Shown here: positions 33,713-44,191 of the stretch, piece after piece
Position numbering within the stretch: position 1 is the first letter of the stretch
How the letters are laid out: every line of letters begins with the position of its first letter
NCBI GenBank assembly: GCA_963978545.1
Contig: OZ021732.1
Coordinates: 43,658,059 to 43,722,058 of the forward strand
From: Linyphia triangularis
Lineage: Eukaryota; Arthropoda; Arachnida; Araneae; Linyphiidae
DNA length: 64,000 bases
Direction: 5' to 3'
Translations under genes and position numbers: made by a program
Notes under the pieces: generated by a model
Databases searched by the model: none
Seen by the model: the letters and a program-made list of their open reading frames with translations, nothing else
Told to the model about the DNA's origin: nothing

Positions 33713-34600
33713 CAAATTAATATGCCAATCCAGGATCCTATGATAAAGTTAACGTAAGGTATTATACCAATTATGCCAAAGCAGGATCTAAATGACAATG
33801 CAAATTCTGATGCCTGGTGCATCAGTGGCGGCCCGTGATCGAAAAATGCTAGTGCAGCCGGAAACATGTGTTCCTCCCCGTCCCCACATACTTTTCATAA
33901 TCATTGATGAACGCTAAGTCTTTAATCTTAATAATCTTTAATATTCAAACCAAAGTTTCCTTTAAATTTTTATAAAATGAATAAGATAAGAAAGAAAACA
34001 CTTATTTTTTGAAAACCAAATCAATCCTTTCTTTTAAACTTGCGAATCAGTCAGTGATGTCATCATAAAATGGCGTTTTTGTAACACACTCACCCCATCC
34101 ACGCAGATTTTCATATGCTGAGGCAATCTGTTCGTCGAATTCTCAAGGGCAGCCGAAGTTAGAAATAATACTTGATCTGCAGCACCGCTATTACATAGAG
34201 CTATTGCGTAGAAGAAAAGCTTCTATTGCTTTCCTTTGGTTACCATGGCAACATGGCTGCCCAAAATACTTTTCAGGAAACAAGGCTGCTGTGTTCGGAG
34301 GAAGATCACTTCGATTGGAAGCGGGTTTTCTCGTGAATTATTCAGGCAAGAAGATTGCCGTTTATCAGATTTTTCTTCATTTACAGTAGAAATGGATATT
34401 CATTTTAGAAAATTGTAAAATAAATAATTTTACCTTTGAACAAATAAATTTCGATGCAGCCTGGCTGTACTCTCAGTAGTGCACAAGCCGCCACTGCTGT
34501 GCATTCGAATACAGAAGAAAATAAGATATTTTTTTTTATCAAAAAGACAGATTGTACAAAGCACAGTGCATAAAGTTGTCTTTTGTAAATTGTGCCAATA
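33713..34600 (+). pseudogene. Decayed copy of the prokineticin-like last exon
   Basis: From 33713 the sequence matches the 3' half of the exon at 6435-6734 (ATATGCCAATCC, GGATC, GCATTCGAATA, GAAGAAAAT) and its downstream flank. Base changes destroy the frame, and a 674-bp hAT-like element interrupts it at 33823-34496. The upstream exons of the gene are absent because the duplication begins inside this exon. It is a by-product of the duplication and non-functional. Confidence 0.7.
33823..34496. mobile_element. hAT-like non-autonomous element
   Basis: Termini CAGTGGCGGCCCGTG (left) and CAGTGGCGGCTTGTG (right, reverse complement). The 8-bp flanks, TGGTGCAT and CTGTGCAT, are an imperfect target duplication consistent with hAT. 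Unit A gives the empty site (GCCTATGCATTCG at 6706-6718). Short internal frames are not related to a transposase. Confidence 0.75.
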
Positions 34601-35040
34601 AAAAGAATTGGAAATGTTTTTTCTTTTTATTCTCAAATATATGTTTTTAATTTTTGCATGAGTGTTTGAAACACATTTTTGCATGAGTGCTTGAAATACA
34701 GACAAAATATTTAAAAAATTAAAATAGAAAATATATTTTATTTTAAGAAGTAATCAACACGTTAATGGATAAGTTATCGACAAAGTTTAATGGATAAAGA
34801 AATTTTTGCAAAATGGGTATTTGCATACTGGTGGGTATAATGGGAAAGAACATACTATGGTGAATTTTAAATATAAAGTGTTAATTTGTTCTTCAATAAG
34901 GCAGATTTCAGAGGAAGAACATTTTATGTACAGTTTTGCAATTTGCATTTGAAGAACAAGCAAAGGTCACCACAAGACATCTTCTACTTGGAAAACTATC
35001 AGATATGAGGTAAAATGGATTAGGTTGGAGAAATTTGACT

Positions 35041-36665
35041 TGTACATGTACAAAGACTGGTATAATCCTAAATGGCTAAATACTGACTTTAACTAATTTC
35101 ATAAAAATTCTTCTGTAATGCCTTTTACGGTGTTCTCATCATCCCCGCCTCCAAAAGCAAAGTTCTCTAAGGACAAAGAGAGAGAGAAAATGAAAAAAAA
35201 AAAAAAAAAAAAAAAAAAACATCTTGCAACAAATGAAAACTGTGTTTTCACAGCAGTTGCTGTATTCATCTAACAATAAATTTCCAGTTCATGCAAACAA
35301 AAGTAAATGAAAAGTCCCAAGCCTCTGTATGATTAACTTTAATTTACATTTTCAAATAAAATACATAATTTGAGCTCCTGTATAACATTGTTGAGATAAA
35401 CTTAGAAAATACCATAGTCCTTCAGCTGATTTGAACCAAATTGATAAATTAAAACGATAAATGAAGTAATGTACTACTTTTATGATGGCTAATATGAATA
35501 GTTTGTGTTGCTGAATTTATACAATGAAACTTTTTTAAAAGCACAAATGAAAACACAAACAATAAACTATGCTATTCAATTTCAAATCAGTATAAGTAAT
35601 GTAATTAACAGTTTTTGCATATTCGCATTTAGCCCTAATAATTGTGATCATGTCCAGCTTGTCAAAATTTAAATGCAGTACCAGTCTGCGATTGATAGTA
35701 TTGGAATATATTACGGAAAGAAATTACATTTGCTTGTCAGAAAGAAACATTTATTTGAAAAGATAACTAGGGTGTGGAACATTGCACAATTTTCAATTAC
35801 ACTATAATGCTGGTTTTCATTCATTTGAAAGATATTTATTTTGGCAATAATTCTTATATTGGCAAAAAAACAAAGAAAACCCATGCCAAAATGGAGAATT
35901 TAGCGTTATACTTTTCAGTAGTTTTTAAATTATCTTTTCTTGAACGTAAAACAGATGTAGATAGACAATACTCAAGAGAAGATAATTTTATGTAAAAGAT
36001 ACTCATTTTTCAACTTGTTACACCTTTAATCACATTTCTATTTGGATTTTGTAAGTAGGGATGTTTAAAATACCTTAAGAGGCATTACCACAGCATTTTT
36101 TATAAAATTCATTCGAGTCGTTTTTTTTTGTTTTGTTGTTGTTGAAATTGTCGAAAAACATAATTTTTTTTCAATGGCAGCTACCTTATGTGCATGCACA
36201 ATTTGGACGAAAACTTTAATGACTGTCTCGTAGCCATCACTAATCCGTATGCAAAAGTAGAACATCATAGGTCAATCTGTTTGGGGAATTATTCAGAACA
36301 CTGACAGACATTTTTTCCAGGTCACCTTTTTTAAATCGACACATTAAAAAACGTATAGAAATAAAAAAAAGGGAAAATAAAGCTTTTTTTTTTACCAAAT
36401 GCAATAATTTTATTACCATATGTCAAAATATGGGTAATTGAAAGTAAAAAATTGTCTTAAGATGATTTCTTAAGAATTAACATGGTTTATTAACTATAAT
36501 AAAATATTTGGAAGGCAAGTATGGAACAAAATAAAATATAGAATATTATGCTTCATATTAGTATGAAAATTCATCAAATCTTATAGCAAATGTATGTTCA
36601 TTGTATTTATAAATAGTAAATATTTACAACTTTTCTTGATAAAGTCTGTGTAAAGAGAAATATGG
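35041..36665. other. Non-coding part of unit B
   Basis: Aligns in pieces with unit A (see the unit A entry). It includes a run of about 35 A at 35186-35219. The part from about 35750 to 36665 is probably the 3' untranslated region of THAP gene B, ending at an AATAAA (35750-35755, minus strand). The plus-strand frame 35774-35995 is on the opposite strand of that region and is not supported. Confidence 0.45.
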
Positions 36666-36846
36666 TCAACTTTCAGTTTTCAAGTATATAATTGTCACAT
36701 TAGAGTTATAATCTTTTCCTTTTTTAATAGATTTTATAATAGGATTTTTTTCTTTTTCAATTTTCATAGAGTTTTTTATATGGCTTTCTTCCACTTTATC
36801 ATCTTTACTTGATATGAATTTTCTACGTTTGTATTTTTTCTTTTTT
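36666..36846 (-). CDS. THAP-domain protein B, exon 3
   Basis: The acceptor is TTTTGCTTTTCAG at 36847-36859 on the minus strand. The exon continues the frame of exon 2 with RKKKKYKRRKFISS, a strong basic cluster, then a mixed-charge region, an extra KNPIIKSIKKGKDY insert relative to copy A, and the shared ending SNVTIIYLKT. Stop at 36668-36666. With exons 1 and 2 the frame is open for 171 codons. Confidence 0.68.
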
Positions 36847-36859
36847 CTGAAAAGCAAAA

Positions 36860-39415
36860 TATAGAAAATGTGAAGAATTTTTTTTAATTAAGGAAGTAAG
36901 AACATTACACAAATAGGGATTCTCCTTTTACAAGAATTTCAAATTGTAAGAAGTTTTTGCTGCATATGTGAAAAGATTAATTAGAAGCAGAGTTATGTAC
37001 AGGATGGAATGATTTGGTGTTAAAAGCTAATGTTATCAAATTAGAAAATAAACAAAAAATTAGCCTCCAGAACTCTTCTCGAATAAATTTAAACTAATTT
37101 CAATTTGGTGAAAAGATATAAATCTCTAATTGAAAAACATAAGCGGCAAAAGAAAGTTATATGAGAGTGCAATTTCATCCACATTTTTTTGCAAACTGAA
37201 AACTGTTTATAAATGAATTTTCGAACAATCATTTAAATTAATAATAATAATGATAATAAAAGTAATTCAACAACAAAAACAACCCTTTGAACTAGTGCTG
37301 ATATAGTTGAAATAACTTACGAAGCATTTACATAAATGATTTATAAGGAATATTTCTTTTGTTATCTCTCTGGATTAAAATGAAGAATTGAAAAAAGTAG
37401 CCACTATTTAAAATTTTTCCACCATTGCACACCTCACAGTACACAAATTATTGGATTCAAAAAGTATGGAGTTATGCATATTTGTAGAGAAATATTTGGG
37501 AAAACGGCTAATAAGAAAAATTTCGAATTGTAAACTTTAGTTTTTGAGTTATTTTATGTCATGAATCACTTTTTTATGTATCAGTCATCCTATATCAGTG
37601 AAAACAAGCTATGATAGAAATCTAATTTTTTTGCAGACAAGACGTGCAAGTCTAATGAAAACACTGATGTCGTCTTTTTTTCCCCAAAATTTCAATGTAG
37701 TTTTGGAATTATTAAATGTCTAAATTTTGAAAAATTCTATTTTAAGCTTGCTTGATTGATGTTTTTTTTTAAATAAATAGTCGGAAAAGTGTACAAGAAA
37801 GACGAATTTTTTTTAATAAATCATACTATGACAAATTTGTTTAAATGAACTATACGATGACCAATTTCTTTTAATGAATTATAGCACGATAGAGACCAGA
37901 TTATCAGGATTCGATTACAAAAATCAGAACTTGGATCACTAAAATAGTAACACAGATGTGACAAATTGAAGTTAGTTAAAAGATGGTGTTTAACTATTAT
38001 ACCTTTTCTCCTTTTATATACAAGAGAAGAAGGAGGAAAAAAAAATAAAGTGAAGAGTTGTCAATTGTAGTATTTCGAATACCATAATATGAAGATTATT
38101 CAAGGCTACTTCACTGGCATGGTAAATCATGGGGACGTATGACCAATGTCTTTGAAGTTCCAAGCTGTTTTTAAAAGTACACTTTGATTGATCAAATTCC
38201 TGAGAAGTTGCCAGTGCCATAACCATGTATAATCGAAATTTTAATATAAATTTTTGAGTACAGTATTTTAAGTACTAGCAATTTTAAAAAATGTGGTGTA
38301 TTTATGTCATTTTTTACTATGCAAAAATTTTATAAGATATTTTATTGAAACAAAAATAATTTTTGTCAGATAATAGTTAAAACTGCTATGGATGAAAATT
38401 TGGCCACTTTTTTTGATGATGTTGATTTGAATGCTTTGAATGAATTGTTTCCAAAGACCCACAAAGCTATTACTCACAGAAAGTTTTCCTGGGGGTGGGG
38501 GTTGCAGAGCAAAGAGTCCCCTAGTTGTTAAACTAACAGTTTACTTTAAGCTAAATTTTATGTCTTACAATGTACTGATAGCTGGGTATTATAAACAATA
38601 TTTGAAGAGTTTTTTAATTTTAATCTATCAGTTATTTTAAGTAATTTATTTCATGAACTAATTAAATTTAAAATTTATTTATAACTTATTAAATCATTTT
38701 AAATAACTAAACTATTCTGATTAGTTAAATAACACTTTCAATTTATTAGAACACTTAAGTTAGTAAAAAATCTGCTATTTAAGTACAATTTTAAAATTAA
38801 AAACCAATGCTACAGATGCCATATTTAAACTTCAATGGAATGATAGATACTTAAGGAATCATAAGAGAATAAAGTGGTTTTCATAGGTTGATTATATTAT
38901 ATTAATATTTCTGGATCTATCATATTCTAAAGATTCTGAAATGTTTTTAGCAAAAAAAAAAATCCAGCATTAAAACAAGGTATTTAATTCAATAAAAGTT
39001 TTAATTATAAACATTTTAAACAGAGTGTATAGGAACTAATTTTATGAAAATTTTTTAATTAGCAACATGTCAACAATTTTCATAAATAAATTATATATTT
39101 TAAACTTATTGAAATCTATATCTAATATTTGAAGAAATAAACCCAGTAACAAACTTTTTTAAGCATTGCAAGGTATCTAGCCATTTTTAAAAAATTGTAT
39201 TGTTCTATGGAAAAAAGATAGAAGCCTTTAGAAGTATAAATTAACTTATATATTCATACGAGACTTGACTTGAATTTTTTATTTTTTTTAAAGAAACATC
39301 AATTATCCAACTCTTTTTTATATGCTAGCTGATTGAAATGAAAACAGTGTCTAGAGATGCAATTAAATATAGTTATATGCCAATCTATGACAATTTTCAA
39401 AAAGAAAATACTAAC
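36860..39415 (-). other. Intron 2 of THAP gene B
   Basis: Aligns along most of its length with the corresponding intron of gene A (19567-22152), apart from the MITE present only in A. No extra exon was found. Small frames at 38014-38226 and 38440-38640 have no counterpart frame in unit A and are rejected. Confidence 0.6.
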
Positions 39416-39515
39416 CTCTTAATAACAGCTCCACCATTTTTAAAAAAATCATGGCCCAAATATAATGAGGGTACCCAGTCAATGTCATTAATATCGTCCA
39501 ATTTAGCAGGTTTAC
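39416..39515 (-). CDS. THAP-domain protein B, exon 2
   Basis: The same 100-base length and phase as exon 2 of gene A. Acceptor is AATTAAAG (39516 onward, minus strand); donor is GTTAGT (39415-39410). Reads GKPAKLDDINDIDWVPSLYL, then GHDFFKNGGAVIKR. Differences from copy A are conservative at the start (E-E to D-D) and near the end. Confidence 0.73.
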
Positions 39516-39721
39516 CTTTAATTAAAATAAAAAAATCAGATAAGCAAATAAACCCAAAAATCATGAGCAGACATCACATTGATAACAGGTAGAAATATAA
39601 CATAATTTAATACTATAGTAAAATGAAAAAAAAGTTATAAACATGTACACACTAAAATCTGATGTTAATTGAATTACCTTGATGTTGAAAAATGTGGAAC
39701 ATAAAATTAAATTTTTTGGTA

Positions 39722-39913
39722 CTCTTCCGTTATCCGGGAGCAAATGTCGCCAAGCAAAGCGAATGGAAGGAAAACGTGATTTGTTTTGAAAATGAATTCA
39801 AAGAATAAAGCACCTGGACCCAAACGAACTTTCCCCTTATGGTTGTAAGAAGAAATTTGGCGAAATTCTACATAATTTGGCAATTTATCGCTTGCGCCCT
39901 GAAAACGGAAGAG
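39722..39913. mobile_element. MITE with CTCTTCCGTT termini
   Basis: TIR CTCTTCCGTTATC (left) and CTCTTCCGTTTTC (right, reverse complement), flanked by TA on both sides (39720-39721, 39914-39915). Length 192 bp. Unit A shows an uninterrupted T-run at the matching place (near 22470), confirming insertion into unit B only. It lies in intron 1 of THAP gene B. Confidence 0.85.
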
Positions 39914-40882
39914 TACAATTTTTTTTTAATGTTGATAGTATCATGTTAAATATTATTTCATAAGAAGCAAGATAAAACTAAAAGCACTAAGTAGTTCATA
40001 AGGGGAGATGACACTCACAAGCATGATACTGGCAATAGAACAAAAAGGTAGTAAATTATATGTAGAACTCTTTTATGTACCAAAATTAAAAATATGTGCT
40101 AACTTTATGATGTGGTTGTTAATATGAGTGCATGATTTTAATATTGAATGTATGATTTAGTTTTTAACTTGAATGACAAAATTTAGTAGTTCATTAAACA
40201 TGGGGTGCCTTGAAGTCATATATGATAAGCAAGTATAAGTACAATATGCAATTGAACCTCCAGTCACCAAGGCAATAACTGTTGCTAAGAAAACAATAGG
40301 AATATGTAGTATCACCAATAGCCTCAATGTGTGAGACAAACTAGATTTATTCAAACATAAATTTAAGTTCTTGTGATCATCACTGCAACAGTACAAAACT
40401 TATATGCTGTAAATTTACCAAAAGTAGTCATTTGATACTTTGAAATTAAATTACCAAATCAAAATTGGCAACAGGAGATAAGGTAAAAAAATGTAAATAT
40501 CTATTACAAGAAGATTGACACACTATATTTAAAGCAACTCAATATTTTTTTCTTATGTTTCTGTGTCTTATATTCAACATCTTTATAACTGTGCCCCAGG
40601 AGATTACATGGCCATTTTTTTTTTTAAATTGACTCTACACCATGTACTTAATGTGGATTTTTCAATCTCTACAATGGTATAGGGCCCTATGTGCTGTTCC
40701 CATAAATAACGAAGATAAGACATTGGAAAATAAAATCATATCCATTTAATGAGCACAAAGTTATGAAAATTGGCTCTTCTGAACAAATACCAAAATGTGA
40801 CATGGTGTTCTTTACCTCCGGGGTACAGATATATAATGCATTACAAATTTTCCAAATACATTTAAACACTACTTTTAAAATC

Positions 40883-40922
40883 GAGAAATGAATGTTTGAA
40901 AATTTTCAAACATTCATTTCTC
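40883..40922. repeat. Perfect 40-bp palindrome
   Basis: The half site GAGAAATGAATGTTTGAAAA is followed directly by its exact reverse complement, with no spacer. It lies in intron 1 of THAP gene B, opposite the place where unit A carries a SINE head. Unit A lacks it. DNA this symmetric could extrude as a cruciform or be a microinversion scar. Confidence 0.9.
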
Positions 40923-41086
40923 AATTATAAAAGTTCCCTTTTCTAACCTTACTGGTAATTCTGTTATGTTACTTTAATTTGCAATGTAGGTTTTCCAAAG
41001 TAAAAGAATGGAAAATGATCAGGACGTAGTTAGAGGTCGCTTGTTTCACTTATATTTGTACATGGAGTAAGAGAACAAGAACTCGC

Positions 41087-41321
41087 CTTTAACAAAATGT
41101 TCACTACAAACTCGTGAAACATCCACTCTCTCCTCATCATCAAAGAGATCCTGCCGACCTAATCTCACTATCCACATATTCCTTCTCAATCTAACTAGAT
41201 CAGTTTTTTCTTGAGAAACATATTTTTTACGAATAGGAAATCTAAAAAATCTAACACCACGATCTCGAATTGTGCGGTTAGAGCAACCTATCACACCACA
41301 CGCTACCATAGTGACAAACAC
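41087..41321 (-). CDS. THAP-domain protein B, exon 1 (zinc finger)
   Basis: Paralogue of the exon at 23552-23795. The finger has CGVIGCSNR, FFRFPIRKKYVS, W in NMWI and VCSEHF, so all C2-C-H ligands are kept. It lacks three residues (N-P-R) present in copy A after FPIR. The start is M1 (41321) or M5 (41309). The splice donor that in copy A is GTAAGT reads GCGAGT here (41086-41081), so normal splicing would need a GC-AG intron with a poor match at +3. If it fails, translation runs on about a dozen codons to a stop at 41046. Exons 2 and 3 remain open, so the gene may still work or may be recently weakened. Confidence 0.75.
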
Positions 41322-42045
41322 AATAGAAAATTATTACTAGTACTTTTACAAAATACAAATTCGTTTTGAGTGCCAAACATTTGCCTTATTTTAAAAGCAG
41401 ACTAAAAAACATTTTATTTGTGTTTGTATTGTTTTGCTTCTGGTTTAGTTTTCTTACACTGCCAGATTTAAAATACATGTAATTAAGCTTTTGCTTATGA
41501 CGTTTCATTTATTGTAAAAATAGAAATAAAATTTTCTTTTGTGATTAGAAGTAGTTTGACAGACGCACAAATTATTATTATTTTTTTTTTTTCATTTTGC
41601 CATATTTAAAAAATATGAATTTTTTTTAGTTTTCCAGAAAAATAATTCTGGAATTCTACTTACCAGAGTAGGAAGCAGAGCATTTTGAAAATGAAGATGT
41701 TTTGTTTTTTAGTTTGGCAGGGTTTTTGAATTGTGTTTTTTGTTTTTAATTTTCTTAATTTTTAATTTTCTTTTGATTTATTGTTTAAAACATCTTTGCT
41801 AAACCTGTTGAATCATTGAGCGATTTATTTGATTTCAATACATTAATTATGAATTTAGTTTCTACTGAAGCATTTAATCGGTTAATTGAAATTGTTTCCG
41901 AAGATTATCAAGAACAGGGAAAATGCAAGTTGATTTGCTTAAACAATCTTAAGTATTTTTTTTTTTTTTGGTTAAAATTTCAGGTATGGATAATGCGTCG
42001 AGGTGATTTTCGCCAACAAATGGCTGCTCCCGCTATTTTTATTTA

Positions 42046-43376
42046 ATGTCAAGTGAACTGCCTGCGGTTGCTATAATTTGGCGAGGTTTTATGTAAACAA
42101 TCCTTTGCGCGGAATACGTACCGTACTTGGAAGCCCAGAAGCAGAATAATATATAATGTTCTGCAACGGGACTTTTGACAATTACAAATGTTCTGCAGAC
42201 ATTTTTTCAAAATTTCCAGTATGATATAAAAGAGAAAAAACATAAAATTAATACTACACATTTATTACAAAATGATAATGACGTAAAAAACTATTTTTCA
42301 AACCAAGGCATACATTCAAAATTTGTAACTTTATCAATGACTTTGGAAGCTATATATTTAGACATTGATACAGAACCGCTATGTATAAAATGTTTGTGGT
42401 AAGTTGGTCCATGCAAAGAAATAAAGGCTGCTTTAAGATGTTTTCTTAAAGATTTGTGTCCAGGTCCTCACTCGCGGGCATTTGTTCCAAACTTAAAATT
42501 GTTCTGCGACGTACGTCGCAGTTTTAGGCATTTTCTGCTTTCGGGCTTGGAAGTTTCACCTTTTTTTTTATGGATACATATATGTACTACAAAGACTTGG
42601 CAATTTTCAGCATTTGCCATATGGCTTTTTGAAAAAGAAATATTTTCAAAATATAACACTTTTGAATCGCTCTCTTTAAAACATTTTATGGCAACCATAA
42701 CTAGTGTTCAGCTTATCTATTTTAACCCCAAAACTAATGTGACCAGACATCCCGATTTTGGCGGATCAGTCCTGCTATTCACCTTGCTTCCCGAATGGTC
42801 CGCCAAATTGTCCCACTTTTCTGTTGTATAGCCCCACCAAAGTCCTAAAAACCATTTCCACCAGCACTCAATTGAAATTACCAATGTATGAAAACTGTGG
42901 AATTCGTCTTTAGTTTGCTGTGAACTGTTGCCGTTGAAAACAAGTTTTCTATTGTTAATAAAATTTGGTCTTTTGAGAAAGCACAACTTTCTGTGGATAC
43001 TCTGAAATTTTTGTTAATAACAGAAACTAACTTTTCAGTTTCTGCATTTCTTAAAATCAATTAAAAATTTGTTAAACTCAATAACCTCAAATAAGAGGTA
43101 TATTTATAGTATGGCTGAAAGTTAATTATAAAGTTAACTAAACGTATGAATTACAATGCATATCTTCAGAAAAAGCTTCGAACATTGAACATTTTAGAAT
43201 TGTGTGTTCCAAACCCTATGAATATAACAAAAAAAAATTGTCCCTTCCTCATTGGTAGAGATGTGTCCTGGTTTTTTTCAGAAAAACCTGGTCGCATTAC
43301 CCAAAACAGTCAACAAAAATCGCTATGTATTTATACCGCCACTGTCTTATTGTATTCTTAACATCTTGTATTACTA
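42046..43376 (+). pseudogene. Unrecognised decayed coding run
   Basis: One frame from ATG at 42046 has protein-like composition for some 230 codons, broken by three in-frame TAA codons (around 42094, 42157 and 42400). Segments include SSELPAVAIIWRGFM, EAQKQNN, HLLQNDNDVKNYFSNQGI, LEAIYLDIDTEPLCIKCLW, VGPCKEIKAALRCFLKDLCP and FCDVRRSFRHFLLSGLEV. At 42735 a hAT-like element interrupts it. Beyond the element and its target duplication the same frame continues VNKNRYVFIPPLSYCILN to a stop at 43374-43376. No introns are visible, suggesting a processed or decayed single-exon gene. A further open piece upstream (41785-42040, with LIEIVSEDYQEQGKCKLIC) may be its start in another frame. I do not recognise the protein. 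Confidence 0.5.
42735..43299. mobile_element. hAT-like MITE inside a coding run
   Basis: Termini TAATGTGACCAG and, reverse-complemented at the right, TAATGCGACCAG. An exact 8-bp direct repeat, CCCAAAAC, flanks it at 42727-42734 and 43300-43307. The 8-bp duplication is the hAT signature, although the TAATG terminus is not the usual CAG start. Length 565 bp with no transposase. Confidence 0.85.
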
Positions 43377-43559
43377 ATGTCAATGGTTAGAAGACGGCAC
43401 CAGGTTGCATTTTGATCATCCATAGGAAATCTATTGAATTTGAAAACATTTATATTTATAAAAATTTTCCTAACTCAAGCAGAGAAAACACCTGGTGATC
43501 GAAAGCAGAGAAAACACCTGGTGTGCGATTAGTTTTGAGACAGTTGTCATTTGGCAGGT

Positions 43560-43795
43560 TGTAGCAGAATAAATATATCCTCGTGCATCTCTTGCTGGAT
43601 GATTATATCCTCGTGCCGTCACAACTAGATATCCTCGCGCTTTACCTTGGTAGTTGTGTTCTATAGATTTTAAGATAGCAGTTGAGTTTCGGAGAATGGC
43701 GTATTAACTAATAAAGTTGTTTCTTTAAACCGTTTCGTATTAATACAAGCGTAAACAATTTACAAGTTTGTTATCTCATCGACATCACTGCTATA
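43560..43795 (+). repeat. 5' LTR of the Gypsy element
   Basis: Starts TGTAGCAGAATAAATATATC and ends CACTGCTATA. It contains three TATCCTCG-type motifs and an AATAAAG signal in its second half. It differs from the 3' LTR by a C for T near 43735. Confidence 0.93.
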
Positions 43796-43798
43796 AAG

Positions 43799-43816
43799 TG
43801 GCGCCCAACGTGGGGC
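43799..43816 (+). other. Primer-binding site of the Gypsy element
   Basis: TGGCGCCCAACGTGGGGC starts three bases after the 5' LTR. The TGG start and GC-rich complement of a tRNA 3' end are standard for priming minus-strand synthesis. The tRNA was not identified. Confidence 0.8.
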
Positions 43817-44191
43817 TCGAAAATATACGAAAACTACCCAGAGAAGAGTCTGTGTCGGTGATGAAAATGAACGGAACAGATAAGTGTTATTTTATTTGAA
43901 TGTTGGAGGTTATATCTAGTCTACTTTAAGTTAAACCTTGTAATAATTTTTCGGTTATTACTCACCCAGAGGAATAATTTGAAAGCAATTTACTCGACCC
44001 GAGTTGAATATTAAAGGTTTTGGATCATCCGGATCATAAAGAGAATTTGGCGATATTTCCTTTCGCATTTGAAGTTATTGTTTCAGAAATCCAGAGTGTG
44101 GTTTCTGATATTGCGTATCATTTTTCAAGTAAACAAATTGGCTCGTCTTTATCGGTTAATTCTGAAGTGCATTTAAGATTTGACTCTCGCC

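Larger units (their letters stand above)
33713..41540. repeat. Segmental duplication, unit B
   Basis: The counterpart of unit A with the same order and orientation: last-exon fragment, non-coding flank, then a complete THAP gene on the minus strand. It is 7.8 kb. It contains two insertions absent from unit A (33823-34496 and 39722-39913) and lacks all those in unit A. Introns of the THAP gene align through most of their length. Confidence 0.85.

Noticed and set aside
41785..42045. Frame with LIEIVSEDYQEQGKCKLIC as a separate host exon
   Set aside because: It looks protein-like but lacks a usable donor, and the gap to the next acceptor-like site (41983) is about 40 bases, too short for an intron. 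It is noted only as a possible upstream part of the decayed gene.
42454..42831. 125-residue frame as an independent gene
   Set aside because: It is in the same frame as the preceding piece and part of the longer decayed coding run. Its last third is translation of the hAT-like element.
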